This document shows, piece by piece, positions 1-6,204 of a stretch of DNA of 38,374 nt. The notes under the pieces are model-generated. The model saw only the letters and a list, made by a program, of their open reading frames with translations, ran no database searches and was not told the DNA's origin. The stretch is from a virus. Location: IMG/VR virus record IMGVR_UViG_3300042560_001209, positions 1 through 38,374 of that record, one strand, 5' to 3'. A program made the position numbers and the translations under genes. How positions within the stretch are numbered: the stretch's first letter is position 1; every line of letters starts with the position of its first letter.

Positions 1-215
1 GCCTCGACAGCCAAGGCCCACCATTGGGGGCAGAGGGCATCTGCCGGTATCGGCAAAGTGGTGGTAGGTACCGTCTCAGGCGCAATAGGAAGCGTTATAA
101 GCGTCGTTACAGGGGTGGGGGTAGGTGTGGGAGGGGTTGGTTCGGACATCCCCCAAAAGCCCACAAGGGCGAACGTTGCCGTCAAGCCTGCGAACAGGCG
201 GATAATCCACTCCAT
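1..215 (-). CDS. Partial membrane-anchored cell-wall lytic enzyme (lysozyme/transglycosylase-like), C-terminus missing
   Basis: Only the first 71 codons lie in the window; the gene runs off the left edge. The product opens with a hydrophobic signal or anchor segment (about residues 4-23), then a Pro/Thr linker rich in PTP repeats (about 27-58), then DALCPQWWALAVE. A Cys-Pro-x-Trp-Trp start followed by LAVE resembles the first helix of lysozyme-like transglycosylase domains in actinobacterial and actinophage proteins, but the catalytic Glu would lie outside the window. The start ATG at 213-215 follows an AAAGGGGAAA ribosome site and sits 21 bases after the upstream stop. A secreted wall hydrolase is the inference; a membrane protein of other function remains possible. 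Confidence 0.6.
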   Translation of the reverse strand, partial: MEWIIRLFAGLTATFALVGFWGMSEPTPPTPTPTPVTTLITLPIAPETVPTTTLPIPADALCPQWWALAVE

Positions 216-236
216 CTATTTCCCCTTTACCTTAGT

Positions 237-485
237 TCACGACCACTCGTGATCCGGCCAAGACCTTTCTACCAGCGAACCCAACGCTTGCAACACCATT
301 CTTGTCACCTCAGCCGGAGACGCACCAATCATTACCGCATCCAACTCGTCCTCCTCGAACCCTTCGGGGCCAGCAGCAGCAACGAGGGCAGCCATACCGA
401 TGATGCAGGTGGCAGCCTCAAAGTTTCGGACTTGTTGTTCGATTTCGGTTCCGTCGTCGGGGTTACGCCCGAAGTAAAGCTTCAC
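237..485 (-). CDS. Hypothetical acidic protein, 82 residues
   Basis: I do not recognise this protein. It starts at GTG (483-485), overlapping the upstream stop as GTGA, so it is probably translationally coupled to the nuclease-like gene before it. The sequence is acidic in the middle (EGFEEDELDAV), mostly helical, and without membrane segments or Cys motifs. Its place at the end of the recombination operon suggests an accessory of DNA metabolism, but nothing in the sequence shows that directly. Confidence 0.65.
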   Translation of the reverse strand: MKLYFGRNPDDGTEIEQQVRNFEAATCIIGMAALVAAAGPEGFEEDELDAVMIGASPAEVTRMVLQALGSLVERSWPDHEWS

Positions 486-928
486 GCAAGAAGACTAACA
501 AGGTCACTGAACTCATCCAAATCCATGAGAATAATGCCTTTCGTTGTCCCGTCTGGCATCGCTACCATTACGAACGGGCGAATGTCGCCCAACGCCTTCG
601 CCGCATCAGACTGGGCTTTAGCGGCGTAGAAACGGGTAGCAATCGGACCGATCTGTAAGCCGGCTTTGATTTCGGTACGAAAAGCACCACCCCAATTCTC
701 CTCGTGACGTGTAAGGTGACCGCCCAACCCCAACTTTTTACGGGCACGACGCGCCTTCGCATCCCCTTTAGTCCGATTTCTACGACCGCGAGCGGCAGGA
801 TCGGCACAGCCTCGTACGCGGCGTACGCCACGTCGGTCGGGTCTTCCCAAAGTGCCAAACAGCGGGCAGTTGTCCAAGGTACATCTGTCCTTATTGCCTT
901 GACATTCCCCTTTGCGTTCATCGGTCAT
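482..928 (-). CDS. Putative PD-(D/E)XK-like phage nuclease or resolvase
   Basis: The 148-residue product has an N-terminal Cys cluster (C9, C16, C21, C41), a strongly basic middle (about residues 45-66, many Arg and Lys), and a C-terminal half that reads like a compact restriction-endonuclease fold. The segment FRTEIKAG (83-90) supplies an E-x-K pair, followed by a helix with AKAQ and the strand RPFVMVAMPD. These are the usual elements of small phage Holliday-junction-resolvase-like nucleases. The expected Asp just before E-x-K is not obvious. The ATG at 926-928 overlaps the stop of the annealing protein (ATGA). An alternative frame across the same bases lacks such order. Cleavage of recombination or replication intermediates is inferred from these motifs and from the neighbours. 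Confidence 0.55.
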   Translation of the reverse strand: MTDERKGECQGNKDRCTLDNCPLFGTLGRPDRRGVRRVRGCADPAARGRRNRTKGDAKARRARKKLGLGGHLTRHEENWGGAFRTEIKAGLQIGPIATRFYAAKAQSDAAKALGDIRPFVMVAMPDGTTKGIILMDLDEFSDLVSLLA

Positions 929-1779
929 CCCGCCCTCGCATCAAGAATCTCAATCACTTGCGACGCCTCACCCTGATTCATCTGTTCCATCTTGTTGATA
1001 GGACGGTTGATGAGATCGGCACACACCTCAGTCTTCTCCGTGAAGGATGCGACACCTGATGCGTTGAGCAGCGCACGAATCTTACCTATCTGTGCTTTCG
1101 TTGCCGGCTCGCTGGGGTTCTTCGGGTACGGGCCTTCGTGTTTGGTTTCTGCTATCACTTTGACTTGCTCACCAAACACGTTCTTCACCGCCTCCACAGG
1201 GTCAGCAGGTTTCTGCTCTGCCTGTTTGAACGCGTCCCGCAGTTTTGGTGCGTCCTCGTCGGTGATTGCGTCAAGGTTGACGCCAGCATCTTTGGCTACC
1301 TGGTCAGCGTCAATCCCTTTCTTGGTGCAGGCTTCACGGAACTTGGCAACGAAATCTTGCGACACTGGCTTCGGCTCGGCAGGTTTGCGTGGCGTAGCAG
1401 CCTGCTCCTCCCACTCCGACTTCGACCACAAGCTGAGGCTGATGCCGAATCGCATTGCTGCGTTGCGTAGGAAGTCTCCAATGAGTTCCTTGTCAAGGTC
1501 TGGTTTGTCGTGGCGGGCTGAGCCGACACCCAACCTGGTTTGACCTAGCACTGTGAGCTTGCCCCACATCACAGCCATACCGTTCACCGTGTTGATAGCG
1601 GGACGCCCATCGGTAGTCCATGCCACCGGTTCCCATGACCAGTTCGGGTCAACCTCAATCAGAATCTTGGTAATCTCAGCGTGTCCTACGAAGTCGAGGG
1701 TAATGCCGCCTCGTGGGAGTTTGCCGACGATAGACGGGTCGGGCACCCCATAGTTGGTGAGGATGTCTTGCAGGTTCAT
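925..1779 (-). CDS. Rad52/Sak-like single-strand annealing recombination protein
   Basis: The 284-residue product has the look of Rad52-type phage annealing proteins in its first 150 residues: KLPRGG, then LDFVGHAEIT, EVDPNWSWEPVAW, then GSARHD and DFLRNAAMRFGISLSLW. Such proteins coat single-stranded DNA and anneal it to a complementary strand in phage recombination. The middle is Lys/Glu/Pro-rich, and the last 80 residues form a small helical domain (PATKAQIGKIRALLNASG onward). I chose ATG 1777-1779 because it follows GGAG at a good distance and makes an ATGA overlap with the upstream gene; a longer reading from further upstream is possible but has no support. The pairing with the exonuclease gene next to it supports the role. 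Confidence 0.7.
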   Translation of the reverse strand: MNLQDILTNYGVPDPSIVGKLPRGGITLDFVGHAEITKILIEVDPNWSWEPVAWTTDGRPAINTVNGMAVMWGKLTVLGQTRLGVGSARHDKPDLDKELIGDFLRNAAMRFGISLSLWSKSEWEEQAATPRKPAEPKPVSQDFVAKFREACTKKGIDADQVAKDAGVNLDAITDEDAPKLRDAFKQAEQKPADPVEAVKNVFGEQVKVIAETKHEGPYPKNPSEPATKAQIGKIRALLNASGVASFTEKTEVCADLINRPINKMEQMNQGEASQVIEILDARAG

Positions 1780-1949
1780 TGGTTGTTCTCCTTTTTCAGT
1801 TGGTTGTTGATTTCTTCTATTACATCTGGACGGTTCTCCACGAGCCATAGCCACGCAAGTTTGCGTTTCGTTTGGAGTCGCTGGTTTGCCCGCTTCTGTT
1901 TAGCTTTACCTGCGGGTGTGTCATAGTAAGCCTTGTTGTAGGTGGTCAT
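1776..1949 (-). CDS. Small basic helical protein, 57 residues
   Basis: This short gene is bounded by ATGA overlaps on both sides: its ATG (1947-1949) overlaps the exonuclease stop, and its stop overlaps the annealing-protein start. The product begins MTTYNKAYYDTPAGKAKQKRANQ, is rich in Lys, Arg and Gln in the first half, and ends in an acidic then basic helix (DVIEEINNQLKKENNQ). Similar Tyr/Lys-rich mini-proteins occur in phage DNA-metabolism operons, but I cannot name the family. A nucleic-acid-binding accessory is a guess from charge and position. Confidence 0.6.
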   Translation of the reverse strand: MTTYNKAYYDTPAGKAKQKRANQRLQTKRKLAWLWLVENRPDVIEEINNQLKKENNQ

Positions 1950-2881
1950 TTGCCTGACACCCTGAACGTGCGTACCGGTGATGACTTGCGATACTTTTCC
2001 CACAACGCTGGGTGATCCTTCTGGAACTTCTTGGAGTCGAACGATTCGCGTTGCGTCGTTTTCCATGTGCATACAAGTTCATCTTGGATGAGGCCGTATT
2101 CGGCGTCACCCAAGATGGCGCACAGTTCTGCTTTGCACGCATCCTCTGACGCTTCCGCAGCTTTGATTTGCTCCTTGGCTAGTAGCAGTCGCTCGATGGT
2201 GGCGAGTGCTGACATTGGGAGTTCGACTTCTTTCTTGGCTGTGCCTTCTGGGTGGCGGTCTTGCACGTGACGGTATTCAAGTACGGCGTCATCGGGCATG
2301 ATGCCCATGTCGATGGCTGCGAGGAATCGTCGGCACGCCTCAATGTGGGTTTGTTTCTCATCGCTTGACACCGGCTGAATGTGGAAGTGCAGGTCAAGGG
2401 TGGAGTCAAACACGACCCACGTAATCTCTGAGACACCGGTGCAGATGGCTTGCTGTACGCCCTGCCAATACCAGTAGTCGGGCAGTTCGCCACGCCAAAT
2501 CTTGTTCGTCGTCTTCTGCTCAAACACCCTGCCGTCTTTGCTCATTGAGTCAATGGTGGCAATGAGGCGTACGCCTGGTTCGTCCCAGCAGTAGAGGGTT
2601 TGTGGTTCGGTGAGTGGATGTCCGAGCAGTTGGGCTGCCCAGTCACGGATCGGTGCTTCAAGGGTGGTGCCTCGCAGCATCGCAGAGTTCTGCTCCTTGG
2701 GTTGCGGTGGCGTCTCGGAGAGCAGTTCATTGGCGAGGTCTGCAACGGTGATGAACGGGTGTTGTCCGTGGACTGCGGCGCAAGCTGAGGCTGCGATGCG
2801 GGCTTCACCGTTGTCGTTACGCCATCTGACTTCGAGCCACGCGTTTGAACCGTGGGCAGGTTTGTTTATCTGTGTGAGCAT
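1946..2881 (-). CDS. YqaJ/lambda-exonuclease-type recombination nuclease
   Basis: This 311-residue protein matches the lambda-exonuclease-like PD-(D/E)XK family, which resects double-stranded ends 5' to 3' to give single strands for an annealing protein. Visible elements in order are an N-terminal RIAASACAAVHG helix (28-39), RGTTLEAPIRDW with E75 (70-81), an IATIDSM strand with D111, VFEQKTT with the catalytic pair E121 and K123, and YWYWQGVQQA with Q140. Length is normal for the family. Its ATG follows AAAGGGGATAAGCA and a promoter, so this is the first gene of the recombination operon. The annealing partner lies two genes downstream, as in Red-type systems. Confidence 0.82.
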   Translation of the reverse strand: MLTQINKPAHGSNAWLEVRWRNDNGEARIAASACAAVHGQHPFITVADLANELLSETPPQPKEQNSAMLRGTTLEAPIRDWAAQLLGHPLTEPQTLYCWDEPGVRLIATIDSMSKDGRVFEQKTTNKIWRGELPDYWYWQGVQQAICTGVSEITWVVFDSTLDLHFHIQPVSSDEKQTHIEACRRFLAAIDMGIMPDDAVLEYRHVQDRHPEGTAKKEVELPMSALATIERLLLAKEQIKAAEASEDACKAELCAILGDAEYGLIQDELVCTWKTTQRESFDSKKFQKDHPALWEKYRKSSPVRTFRVSGK

Positions 2882-2910
2882 TGCTTATCCCCTTTGGTTG
2901 TTGTGATTAC

Positions 2911-2938
2911 ATTATCCACCATACAGGTGGGGTGTCAC
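2911..2938 (-). promoter_or_regulatory. Sigma70-like promoter of the recombination operon
   Basis: In the 61-base gap between the 91-residue protein and the exonuclease gene, the minus strand shows a -35-like GTGACA (2933-2938), a 16-base spacer and a -10-like GATAAT (2911-2916); shifted one base, ATAATG gives a 17-base spacer. Transcription would begin about 20-25 bases before the ribosome site. The hexamers match consensus well, but no start site has been measured. Confidence 0.5.
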
Positions 2939-2942
2939 AAAG

Positions 2943-3218
2943 TCAAATATTCCAGTCAGGCTCACCAAGGATTGACACACGCTGCACCATCCCCTGAGGA
3001 ATGTGCGTCACCATACCCACCGTATCCAACTCCGGTTCTTCACCAGGACACCACGAACAGGTCACCGACACATACCCGTCGAGTAGGTCGGGCCATAGCC
3101 AACCGACCGATACGACGTGCTGGGTTTTAGGTTTGTAGTCCTTGGTGTTGATCCAACCGTTGCTGGAATCGAACGCGTCTATCCAATGCACGGCGACCAG
3201 CGACCATGGGCAGGACAT
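2943..3218 (-). CDS. Conserved phage hypothetical protein, 91 residues
   Basis: The product starts MSCPWSLVAVHWIDAFDSSNG and contains the order D-A-x(5)-G-W, then VVSVGWLWPDLLDGYVSV, then IPQGMVQRVSIL near the end. Small phage proteins with this W-x-D-A, V-G-W and I-P-x-G-M-V pattern recur beside phosphoesterase and recombination genes in actinophages, with no known function. It begins 2 bases after the phosphoesterase stop and ends just before the promoter of the next operon. No membrane segment or metal-binding cluster is evident. Confidence 0.65.
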   Translation of the reverse strand: MSCPWSLVAVHWIDAFDSSNGWINTKDYKPKTQHVVSVGWLWPDLLDGYVSVTCSWCPGEEPELDTVGMVTHIPQGMVQRVSILGEPDWNI

Positions 3219-3220
3219 GG

Positions 3221-4282
3221 CTACCAGCGTTCCTTTTTGCGGTCAGCAGAAAAGATTGGTGCGTGGAACGTGATGTTGTGTTTCGGTGTCACGACTGCCA
3301 ACGCCTGCTGTGGTTGCTCAAACTGGAAGTTGTTGATGAACGCATACTCATCGTAACCCTTCAAGCTGCCGTTGACGACAAGGTGTGGGGATGGGAGGTA
3401 TTGGTGCCAGTGTCCGATCCAAAGTGTCGAAAAATCTTGTCCGGTGGTGAGGTACCGTTGGGCTTTGCGTGCCCGCATCCGCATGATCGGCGGATAGATA
3501 CCACCGATACCGCCACCGCCAGATACCTGGTCACCGTGGGATAGCAGATGGTTCCACTCGTAGATAGACACCAACGCATCCGTACCCTCGGGGATGTCAA
3601 AGGTGACGCGTTTGTCTTTAGCGAAATGCTTCTCGACCATTTTGCCGAGCAGCCAATCGAAGTTTGTTTTGGCTCGCAGTTTCATGCGCGGCTTACGAGA
3701 CATGCGCCCGTGGTTGCCGACAACGACCGGCACATGGACTTTGCCGAACTCGTTCGCCAACACATCCACAGCCGCAGCCACCTGCTCAGACCAGAACAGG
3801 ACTGAGGAGATCATGGTGTCCTCGTTGGTTTGGGCTAGTTCTTCGTGGATGTCTCCAGAGAAGATGTCGCCACCCAACATGAGTACCACCCCGTCGTAGT
3901 CCACACCGGCAAGGTAGTGGCGTGCGACGTTCACGGTGTTCGTTGCCCACTTGTGGAGACGCATGACCGCTATCTCACGGTTGTATGCGTTCAACCCTTC
4001 CACCTCATCGGGGTTCACCACTTCATCAAAGTGGGTGTCTGAGAGCATGAGGAGCAGGGTTGCTGCTGATGGTTTGGGTTTTGCTGGGGTCATCCACTTT
4101 GGTGGTTCCAGGCGTGTCTGCTCAACGGAGGACACGATGGATAGGGCACGGTTCGCAGCGTCAAGTTCTTCCCGTATGCGGGTCAACTCTTTCGTTGCGA
4201 CGTCTCGTTCACGTCGAGCCTTGATGAGGTCAGCTTTTGCTAGTGCCTCGTTATCGTCGGATAGTTCGTCTTTGAAACTCAT
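3221..4282 (-). CDS. Calcineurin-like metallophosphoesterase
   Basis: The 353-residue product carries the metallophosphoesterase signature in order: SDTH (81-84), GGDIFSGD (137-144), GNHG (189-192), SHGD (248-251) and GHWHQ (290-294). These residues bind two metal ions and hydrolyse phosphodiesters or phosphomonoesters. The first 60 residues are a charged predicted coiled coil before the catalytic domain. A Gly-rich loop (QVSGGGGIGG, about 252-261) follows the fourth motif. Phage relatives sit in DNA-metabolism regions, so a nucleic acid or nucleotide substrate is likely, but the true substrate is unknown. Its ATG overlaps the stop of the 78-residue gene (ATGA). Confidence 0.8.
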   Translation of the reverse strand: MSFKDELSDDNEALAKADLIKARRERDVATKELTRIREELDAANRALSIVSSVEQTRLEPPKWMTPAKPKPSAATLLLMLSDTHFDEVVNPDEVEGLNAYNREIAVMRLHKWATNTVNVARHYLAGVDYDGVVLMLGGDIFSGDIHEELAQTNEDTMISSVLFWSEQVAAAVDVLANEFGKVHVPVVVGNHGRMSRKPRMKLRAKTNFDWLLGKMVEKHFAKDKRVTFDIPEGTDALVSIYEWNHLLSHGDQVSGGGGIGGIYPPIMRMRARKAQRYLTTGQDFSTLWIGHWHQYLPSPHLVVNGSLKGYDEYAFINNFQFEQPQQALAVVTPKHNITFHAPIFSADRKKERW

Positions 4283-4515
4283 CGGGTGGCCAACTGACGA
4301 AGGTAGTCGCGTCGCAGTTCGCTGATGGTGCCGGTGCCGATGTGGACACCGCGTTTGGCGAGCGCCCTACGCAACGATGCTTGACTGATCTTGGGTTCTT
4401 GTAACGCTTCGCAGAACTCGTCAAAGTCTTTCTTGTCAAGTTTCTCTTGTATCTCTGACCACTTGTTGCGGCGAGGGGTGTTGATTTCACCCATCAGTTC
4501 GTCCATCATCCCCAT
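4279..4515 (-). CDS. Small helix-turn-helix-like DNA-binding protein, 78 residues
   Basis: The product begins MGMMDELMGEINTPRRNK. Its second half (about residues 44-73) reads as two helices around a turn: SQASLRRALAKRGVHIGTGTISELRRDY. This is the pattern of a helix-turn-helix in which the second helix contacts DNA. The ATG follows AGGAGATTCAAC and overlaps the end of the upstream gene by 10 bases. It could be a phage regulator or a DNA-tethering partner of the phosphoesterase it overlaps. The fold is inferred from sequence pattern only. Confidence 0.6.
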   Translation of the reverse strand: MGMMDELMGEINTPRRNKWSEIQEKLDKKDFDEFCEALQEPKISQASLRRALAKRGVHIGTGTISELRRDYLRQLATR

Positions 4516-4874
4516 GTTGAATCTCCTGTCTTGTAGTGCTTGTGTAACTGGTCGAACACTCGGTCAATCTCTGACTGTTCTTCGCGCTGCTTTCTGCGCA
4601 CCATGTTCAGGCAGCCGAGGTAGCCGATGGCGTCTCGCGTGTTGTCGGGGACGTTCAGTTCGTTTATCAACTCGTTCGCCAGACGAGACAGTTTCATTGA
4701 CACCATGAACATAATGCCTTCTTCTGCGCTCAGGTTGATTCCTGTGATGGCACGGAAGATGTCTACTGTGCGTGAGTAGTCCTCTAGCGGGTGGTCGTAA
4801 TCGTTTTGGCGTTGACCGGTGATGAGGTTGTATGCCTCACTTATGATCTCCGCGCCTGCGGTTGCTGGTTCCAT
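4506..4874 (-). CDS. DUF6378-like phage protein
   Basis: The 122-residue product (starting MEPATAGAEI) carries the pattern of the phage DUF6378 family: ITGQRQNDYDHPLEDY near the N-terminus, then FMVSMKLSRLA and NTRDAIGYLGC. The charged helical fold and the D-Y-x-H-P motif recall all-alpha nucleotide pyrophosphohydrolase-like proteins, but the activity of this family is not established to my knowledge. I chose ATG 4872-4874 for its AAAGGGGAAAC ribosome site; a longer frame runs upstream without one. It overlaps the preceding small gene by 38 bases. Confidence 0.7.
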   Translation of the reverse strand: MEPATAGAEIISEAYNLITGQRQNDYDHPLEDYSRTVDIFRAITGINLSAEEGIMFMVSMKLSRLANELINELNVPDNTRDAIGYLGCLNMVRRKQREEQSEIDRVFDQLHKHYKTGDSTWG

Positions 4875-5007
4875 GTTTCCCCTTTGTGAGTTGTTCGGTT
4901 TTCTCAATCAGGTTCCACAGCTCGTCTTGATCTCCGACGCCTGGATAAACCTTCCTAAGAAACTTTGCTAGTTGCTTCAACTCCATTTTGGTGAACTGTT
5001 CGCCCAT
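4837..5007 (-). CDS. Small charged helical protein, 56 residues
   Basis: The product begins MGEQFTKMELKQLAKFLRKVYPG, continues with an acidic helix (DQDELWNLIEKTEQL) and ends in a basic tail. The ATG at 5005-5007 follows GGAGGGG about 10 bases upstream. It overlaps the upstream membrane protein by 53 bases and the downstream DUF6378-like gene by 38, unusually long for this genome. A shorter reading from an internal ATG (4984-4986) has no clear ribosome site. Function unknown. Confidence 0.5.
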   Translation of the reverse strand: MGEQFTKMELKQLAKFLRKVYPGVGDQDELWNLIEKTEQLTKGKHGTSNRRRGDHK

Positions 5008-5239
5008 TGTCAAGTATCCCCTCCGAGGCATGTGAATCTAGGTGGCTGGTGAGCCGTTCGTCAACTCGGTCCACTTTGTCTTCGACTCGCATCTGGGACT
5101 TGCGTAGCACCTGCAACAGGCCGACAACGATCTGGTGGTCGGTATGGTTTTCCTTCTTGAATTGTTGGAGGACTGCGACGATAATCCCGCCGACCGCCGT
5201 CACGACGGCAGCAAGGACAAGCGCCCAACCCCCGTCCAC
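4955..5239 (-). CDS. Single-span membrane protein, DUF2746/holin-accessory-like
   Basis: The 94-residue product starts at GTG (5237-5239), overlapping the endolysin stop as TAGTG. It has one N-terminal membrane span (WALVLAAVVTAVGGIIVAVL, about residues 5-24), then a short basic stretch with ENHTDHQIVVGLL and a charged coiled coil ending HLDSHAS. This layout, with GGIIVA followed by a Lys-Glu-Asn-x3-His element, matches DUF2746-type proteins encoded beside actinophage lysins. A role as holin or holin partner is inferred from that position. The C-terminal 20 residues overlap the next gene. Confidence 0.65.
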   Translation of the reverse strand: MDGGWALVLAAVVTAVGGIIVAVLQQFKKENHTDHQIVVGLLQVLRKSQMRVEDKVDRVDERLTSHLDSHASEGILDNGRTVHQNGVEATSKVS

Positions 5240-5790
5240 TATGCCTCAGCAGGCTTGTTTGCTAGCCACTCTTTGACACGTGTAGGGGCATTGTCACCGG
5301 CGACATAACGCAGATGCCATGGCTCGGACTGGACTTCCCATGAGAAGCCGAATGACTGTGCGTGTTTGAGTAGCCACTCCAAGCGTTTGCCGCTGGCGTT
5401 AGCAATATCAACAGCAATACCAAGGTTATGGTTGGAGGTCCCTGGGACCGCCATTGGTGCTACGCCTTTTTTGAGGTACCACGCTTTGTTTTTGTAGATG
5501 CGCGGCGTTTGCTTGAGGAGCTTTTTGTTCGGCTTGTCTGTGTACCTTTGGTAGAAGCCGTACTCTTGGGTTTCGAGGGAACGGTACGTGTCGGCTTGGC
5601 TGGTTGGGGAGAGGTCGATACCGTCGGCGTTGGCTGCTGCGTCCATTGCTTCGTATGCGTCAGCCGCACAATGATGGAGTTTGCCTTTGCCTTCAATACC
5701 GCGAAGGAGCGACGGATCGAGTTCACCAGGTTTTACCCCTTTCAGGTGAGAACACAGTTGTACTTTGACTACCGGATATTTGTCGGGCAT
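5239..5790 (-). CDS. Endolysin, M15-family L,D- or D,D-peptidase
   Basis: The 183-residue product carries the zinc-binding motifs of VanY/M15 peptidases: S-N-H-N-L-G-I-A-V-D (119-128, with H121 and D128) and E-P-W-H-L-R-Y (156-162, with E156 and H159). Such enzymes cleave peptide cross-links or stems of peptidoglycan and serve many phages as endolysins. There is no signal peptide, so it would need a holin for export. It is preceded by two small membrane proteins and followed by another, a typical lysis cassette. The N-terminal 45 residues may be a short extra domain. Start and stop form TAATG and TAGTG junctions with its neighbours. Confidence 0.88.
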   Translation of the reverse strand: MPDKYPVVKVQLCSHLKGVKPGELDPSLLRGIEGKGKLHHCAADAYEAMDAAANADGIDLSPTSQADTYRSLETQEYGFYQRYTDKPNKKLLKQTPRIYKNKAWYLKKGVAPMAVPGTSNHNLGIAVDIANASGKRLEWLLKHAQSFGFSWEVQSEPWHLRYVAGDNAPTRVKEWLANKPAEA

Positions 5791-6044
5791 TACTTCTTCC
5801 CGAACGCCTCTTGGATTTCTTCACTGGTCAACTCGCCGTCAGTTGAGGCGGAGGCAAGCTTTTGGATGACCTGAACAACAGCCATGAACCCTGCGAGCAA
5901 TGCAGACTTGGCTACCGAGACGCCGATTACGGCGCCACCGGTGACTGCTGGGAGGGCGTTGGCGAGGAACAGGGAGAACAGGCGTTGTCCCAAGTCCAAG
6001 AACTTGGCGACGGTTGCGTTGGCTTTGAGCATGATGTCAGTCAT
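5790..6044 (-). CDS. Small membrane protein, putative holin
   Basis: The 84-residue product has an amphipathic N-terminus (MTDIMLKANATVAKFLD), a hydrophobic stretch over about residues 20-60 with Gly-rich ALPAVTGGAVIGVSVAKSAL and AGFMAVVQVI, and an acidic C-terminus (DGELTSEEIQEAFGKK). Size, hydrophobic core, charged tail and position directly before the endolysin suit a holin, which would permeabilise the membrane at lysis. It overlaps the preceding 55-residue gene by 8 bases and the endolysin start by TAATG. Confidence 0.65.
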   Translation of the reverse strand: MTDIMLKANATVAKFLDLGQRLFSLFLANALPAVTGGAVIGVSVAKSALLAGFMAVVQVIQKLASASTDGELTSEEIQEAFGKK

Positions 6045-6204
6045 CTTTCCCCCCTGTGAAGGTCAGGACTGAGTGTAGCACCAGTGCTACGCCTGTGATC
6101 CAGAGAGCTTGACGCAATGTTGGACCCGAGAGGGTGATAAGTACTAGCCCTGTGCCGGCTAAGGTCCACGAGTTTTCGGTGATGTAGTCCAGTATGCGTT
6201 TCAT
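6037..6204 (-). CDS. Small two-span membrane protein, 55 residues
   Basis: Reading the minus strand from ATG 6202-6204 gives a 55-residue protein starting MKRILDYITENSWTLAG and ending TFTGGKDD. Two hydrophobic segments (about residues 13-25 and 32-50) are separated by a short loop with one Arg. It joins the upstream PA14 gene as TAATG and overlaps the putative holin by 8 bases, so the spacing is that of a real operon gene. A holin or antiholin partner is a reasonable guess, based on topology and place. Confidence 0.65.
   Translation of the reverse strand: MKRILDYITENSWTLAGTGLVLITLSGPTLRQALWITGVALVLHSVLTFTGGKDD

Noticed and set aside
568-921. Alternative minus-strand frame overlapping the PD-(D/E)XK-like gene
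   Set aside because: It lacks any motif, while the chosen frame has an ordered E-x-K core and an ATGA junction with its neighbour.
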